Assembly: GCA_037783415.1 (NCBI GenBank)
Contig: JAZGTN010000170.1
Coordinates: 620,001 to 684,000 of the forward strand
Length of the DNA: 64,000 bases
Source: Leptasterias polaris
Taxonomy: Eukaryota > Echinodermata > Asteroidea > Forcipulatida > Asteriidae
Direction: 5' to 3'
Shown in pieces: positions 48,901 to 54,900 of this stretch. Numbering within the stretch: the first letter of the stretch is position 1; the number at the start of each line of letters is the position of its first letter. Made by a program: the position numbers and the translations under genes. The notes under the pieces are model-generated. The model made no database searches. It saw only the letters and a program-made list of their open reading frames with translations, and had not been told where the DNA came from.

Positions 48901-51900
48901 GATACAGCCCAACTGAGACTGGTTAAGCCATGTCCAAATTGGCGGCTATGGCTAAGGCTTACCGCTGGACCAACGCATTCAAGCATGTAGGCTGTCCTTA
49001 GTAACAACCTTAGCAACAGCTGCAGTAGGCAATTTGGACACAGCCAAAGTCACTGAAAAAGTGACTTACCTATTTTTCTTACCTTTTTGTTTTTCCTTCT
49101 GTCGTAATCTTTGTTGAATTCACCCTCCCTGCAAGGAAACAAACAACATATTATATAAACAGTTCGCCATTTTGAAAATAAATACAACAATAAAACTGAT
49201 GGGGTTTTTCTGTATTATACATTGCAAAATGTGCAAATCTGAACGGAAAAAAAAGGGGGAAAACCTCTCTTCCAAACATACAACACAAATGAAAGGTAAA
49301 ATTGATTGTTTTAGAATGAGGAATGAGATTTGACAAATTCAAAAAACCTGAAAATGGCTTGCTGGCCTAGCTTACAGACTCTGAGCATCACCAGAAATAC
49401 ATAACTACAGGTTTGGACACAATGTGGATTATTTATTTCTCCCTTTGGTGACTGCTTTACTTCTTTCAGTGGAAGTTGAAGGTGCAAGAAGATTTTCAGA
49501 AAAATCCTGAAATCTGAAAAAAAAATCCTTAGAAATATCATGCCTGCTTAAAAAGGAAATCAGCTGGCCCTACTTTCATGGCTTTACTTACCACGGTTCT
49601 GTGCTTATAGCCAATAGAACTGTGTGCTTTATGGCACACGTTACATACTAGCACAGGGTTTTTTTCAAAGTGTTTTGAAATCAACTTACTGGTAATGTTT
49701 TAAAACTAAGTTGCTGGGTGAAACTTTCAACTTCTTGCACAGCTTTTTAGACTCGCTGTACAAAATAAAAAAGCAAAAAACACATTTCAATTAAAACAAC
49801 AAAGAAAATATTAAATATGTGCAAAATACACCTCAAAGTACAGTTTTAATTTTAACATCCCTTAAATTCTTACAACAAAATCATTTCTTTCAATGGATAC
49901 TGTACTATTTTTTCCCCTTCTAAACATGTCTAAATGAATGCTACCAAAATGAGGAATACATGTAAACCTCAAGCCAACCAGACAAAGTGAATTTTCAGTT
50001 ATAAAATCCCAAAATTTCTTACAACAAAATTAGTTCTTTCAATGGATACTGCACTATTTTCCCCCATTAAATGAATGTAACAAAACTTAGGGTTTGAAGT
50101 GTTCAAATAGTCAGACCCTGTTTTGTTCAAATGAAAATCAGTATTAACTATTAACATTTGTAGCCAGGGCACATAACAAAGATGGTAGAAACATGATCAA
50201 CCTTTGAGTGATCAAGATAAGCAACTCGCTCTGTCTCATGCAGTTTCCATTTGTTGCCCTTGACAACAGCAACCTCACAATCGCAATGCGTATAAATCCC
50301 ATAGAGTTCGTCAGAATGAGTTGTCTGGCAGATTCATTTTCCATATAATGTACAAGATGTACATGTGCAATCTTGAAAGTATGCAGCCAACCTGTCCCAT
50401 GATGCCAGTTGAACCAATCATAATGCTTATGATTGCTTATGAATATGTATAAGCCAGAGTATTTAAACAGATACATGTTTTCCTTTAAACAAAAAGTGTG
50501 TGCACAACATTGGTTAGATTGAAAATATTTGTGCACATTTGTGCACATTTGCAAGATATAAAGATAGTCATGATGGAAAACATCCCAGGAATATTTGTGC
50601 TTAAAATGTATTTTTTTTTTGAGAAATCAGTAAAACAATTGTCCTAGACATAATGGTTTGAAAACCTTAAAATGATATTAGGGTTTTTTTCACTATTTTT
50701 TGGAGACTCTGATGACCGATTAAGCTTAAACTTTCCCAGGTTTGTTATTTCATGTATCTGATGGGTCACACAAAGTATGGATACTGGTCTTTGACCATTA
50801 CCAAATGATCTAGTATCAGTGTGCTTTGAAATGTTTAAAGTGCACAATTGACACATAATTCACAGACATCGGAGTGGTTGGATTTTTACCTGCAGTCCAC
50901 TGTGAGTAGAGTTGCCAAACCTTTCATTTCACTCGCCACTTCCCCATACACAGTCATCCATGAGCTGGCATCTTTTGCTGTGTCAAAGGTCAAAAAAGCC
51001 ATCTTAAAGCCAGGGCCCAATTTTATAGAGCTACATGTACTTAAGCACAAAAGTAACTAAGCACACACCAATGTTGCTTACCAGAATAAGGTTACCAGCC
51101 CAAAATACCATATCACACACATACACCATTTATGACTGGTTTAACAAGCATACATGTACTTAGCACCCAAAATCATTAAGCAAATTTTTCCTTTAAACTA
51201 CTTGTTTTTTCTCCATTTCATCTTTTGAGGTTATACCGTAGACATGTGTTCAATAAAATAAAAAAAAGCTGGCTCGAATTTCATAATGCAAGGGAGTCGG
51301 AGCAGCTCTAGGCACTTTTATTTTAAAAGTTTATAATAAAATAAAAAAAATTTGGAGCCTTTTTCAATGACCATCTATGCCCCTATACTCGGGCCCTTTT
51401 TGAAACCATGATTCGGCTCTGAGGCTCTGTCATACTGCACTTTTTATATGTGGCTTTGAACAGGCGGATCGAGCTTAAGCCATAGCCTAAGCCATAGCCT
51501 AAGCCATAGCCTAAGCCATAGCCTAAGCCATAGCCTAAGCCATAGCCTAAGCCATAGCCTAAGCCATAGCCTAAGCCATAGCCTAAGCCATAGCCTAAGC
51601 CATAGCCTAAGCCATAGCCTAAGCCATAGCCTAAGCCATAGCCTAAGCCATAGCCTAAGCCATAGCCTAAGCCATAGCCTAAGCCATAGCCTAAGCCATA
51701 GCCTAAGCCATAGCCTAAGCCATAGCCTAAGCCATAGCCTAAGCCATAGCCTAAGCCAAAGCCAAAGCCAAAGCCATAGCCTAAGCCATAGCCTAAGCCA
51801 TAGCCTAAGCCTAAGTCTAAGCCATAGTCTAAGCCATAGCCTAAGCCATAGCCTAAGCCATGGCCTAAGTCATGGCCTAAGCCATAGCCTAAGCCATAGC

Positions 51901-54900
51901 AGAAGCCTATGCTGGAGCCGAAGCCTAAGCCATATCCATGGTTTGAAAAGTGCCTCAAATCTATTTCCATATTAGACTACTCACCTGTTTTTGAAAACAT
52001 TACTAGCACATTATTACGTGTGCGGAGTATTTTCTTAAATTCCTTCATATCGTCCACAGCCAAGACATCCTGTGTTTTGGCCTTCTTGGCATCTGACAGT
52101 CCAAGGAAAAACTACAGATAAGAAAACAAAAAAATCATGGAGTAAGAACATGTTCTGGAATGCACTGTTTGTGGTTTTAAAGCCTATTTAGAGATTCCGT
52201 TTTTCCCTGTATCTCCCTGCACAAAGACATTGGTGATTTTGCCTAATTTTTTGCAGTACCTTACTTTTTGCAGTAAACGTATCTTTTTTTTTAACAAAAA
52301 TCCGCCCCTAACAACTGTTAACAGGGGATACAATTTTGGGTTTTTTTATTTAGTAATTTTCTTGCTCATTTATTTATTGATAACCAACAGTGGTTAACAA
52401 CCACTAACAGGTATTATCAGATTAGAAATAAGAAAGCACAAACAAATTCAAAATATCTCAACATTTTTGAGATAACCCTTAAAAGTAAACAGTATAATTT
52501 TACTTTAAAGCAAAATTACCAAATTCCGGAAACATCCTCCAGAATGTACTTAGATTTTTTCGGTTGAATGAACATTGATTTTATATTTTTTTTTCTGTTG
52601 AATGTATATGAAACTAGATTAGAAAAACTGCTGCGGTTCATCATGGGGATATCCATGCAAGTGAAGTACACGGGCATTGCTCAGTCACAACATGCTAATT
52701 GTTTGTTTCAATTGTTCAGCAATTTAAGGGGCTTGGTGGGCCTTTGTCTGATTCAAGCTAGTACCAAGACTGCAGAATTTGTTCGCTTTTGGGTATGTTT
52801 GGGTTACACACTCCCTCCCTCCCTCCCCTCCCTCCCTCCCCCCCTCCCTCCCTCCCTCCCTCCCTCCCTCCCTGATGTTTAGCATTCGCCTCCAGCACCA
52901 AAGCTCAAAACTTTATTTTAATTTTATTTTTTATATATTTATTTTATTTTTTATTTTTATTATTATTATTATTATTTTATTTATTTTTGTTTGGGGGGGG
53001 TTTACTGCTGCTTTACTTAGTGGACTTAGGCCAGTTGTCCAATGTCCAGTAGGTACTTGAAGCCCCATGAAAATTTATATTTTATTGTGTTTGAACAGAA
53101 GAACTTGCACCACATTGACCCCTTTGTTTTGACCAAATTCTACCTTTTGAAAAGCTTTTTCAGAATGTAAAAAAAAACTTTTGAATTACCAATGCATAGC
53201 AAAGTGTTTGGACTGAACATGTTTTTGTACACACTGAATGCTAGGAAATTATTATTTGTGAGTAGCAACTGATACATTTCATATCGTATTTTGCAACATG
53301 CTATACAAGGGGGGAATCAATCACTGCAATGAACAGGTACCAGAAAATAGTTGATGATATTTAACACTTTATGCCACGATAATTTACACTGGAAAGGAGA
53401 TTCATACAGTACCCTCTCCTTGCTATGCCATTCAACTGTACAAATGACAAATTTTATACCAGGCATCATTAATTAAATTTTGGAATTAATTTCAATAACC
53501 ACTGGTCCATTATACTGTTGTTCAAGGCTTCACTGTTAATTGAAAACCTACATATGTACAGTGTTTACATGTATGCCTATTGTCATATTTTGAAGTTAAT
53601 GACCATGTCTACAGTTTTTTGTTTACAGTGGGGTGTCGTGGCTGAGCGGAAGCACACTGGACTCGAGCTTGATCCACAGCAAGTAGTTTTTATCATTGTA
53701 CAGTACATCATAATAACATTTACCAGCTTCTTCGCTGGCACAAGCTAGCATATCGGGCCAATCCGCACAAATTGCAGGCCAATACACCCGGACCGGGACA
53801 AATACGCCAAAAACAATTACACAGGTTTAGTTTTTTGACTTAAGATCAATTTCACAAAAAGCATTAAAGATAAAACCATTCAGATTTCCCCCAAATTAAA
53901 CAGTGGGGCTTTTAAAACCAGGGATAAGTGCGGAAACAAATAAATTCCGAGGACCTCGTTTCAATTCGGAGTGCTTCAGGCCAAACTTCAACAATTTTGG
54001 TCCAAAATGCCTCCAGTTTTGAACAATTCTGAGGTTACTCTTTATTAACATACATGGTCGGCATTACTAGTGTATTGTCTAGTTGAAACTTTGGGCATGT
54101 GGGCATGTGGGCAAACCTACATGTAGTTAATTTCATCAAATCAATACTATAGGCCTATACAGTTGTTTCCAAGTGCACAGTCAATGCACACCAATGCACA
54201 CCTTAATGATTTATCAATACTTCTGCGACAATGCCTGCGCAGACCAGCCATTCAGAAATTATTTAGAACAAAGCCGTGACAGCATACAATACAAAGCATG
54301 AAACAATTGGGCTTTGTCCTTTTATTTTAACTGCACCAATAACGTGTTCATTAATGTGTACATCATGAACAGAACAAGGGTAAGTATATAAATATACATG
54401 TAAGGCTTGATACTTTGTCTAAGAATTAACCTTTTTATTACAATGTATATTTTAAATTTGTTAAGCCCTTTGAAGTATCAGGCCTGCATCTTTACATTGT
54501 CTTTAAATTTAATTCCTTATTTTTCAGAAATTGATTTGTATTTCTAATAACAATTTCTATTAATAACACTTGGGCTCAATTTCATTAAGAGAGCTAGATT
54601 GTTCTTACATGTAAGTGCATTAATCTTAACAGCTACATGTAAGTGTAGTGTCACAAGTCAAATCACCTGATCTGTAAAGATGAATCTTAGTGCTTTGTGA
54701 AATCAAGCCCATCACTTTCTTGACACCTGACAACCAGTCACTGTGTACACACATGTACATGTACACAATCAATTGGGTAGGACTATAAAACTATTATCTC
54801 ATTTTATCCCAGCATGCAAAAGAAACATTCTATTTTCCGTTAAGCCAGTAACTCCTCGAGTCGGTCTACGTACGTCCGGTAGCCTTAGATCTCAAGATCT

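Noticed and set aside
51383..51970. 195-codon glycine/tyrosine/leucine-rich frame on minus
   Set aside because: It is the translation of a 12-bp intronic minisatellite. No splice sites or unique sequence support coding.
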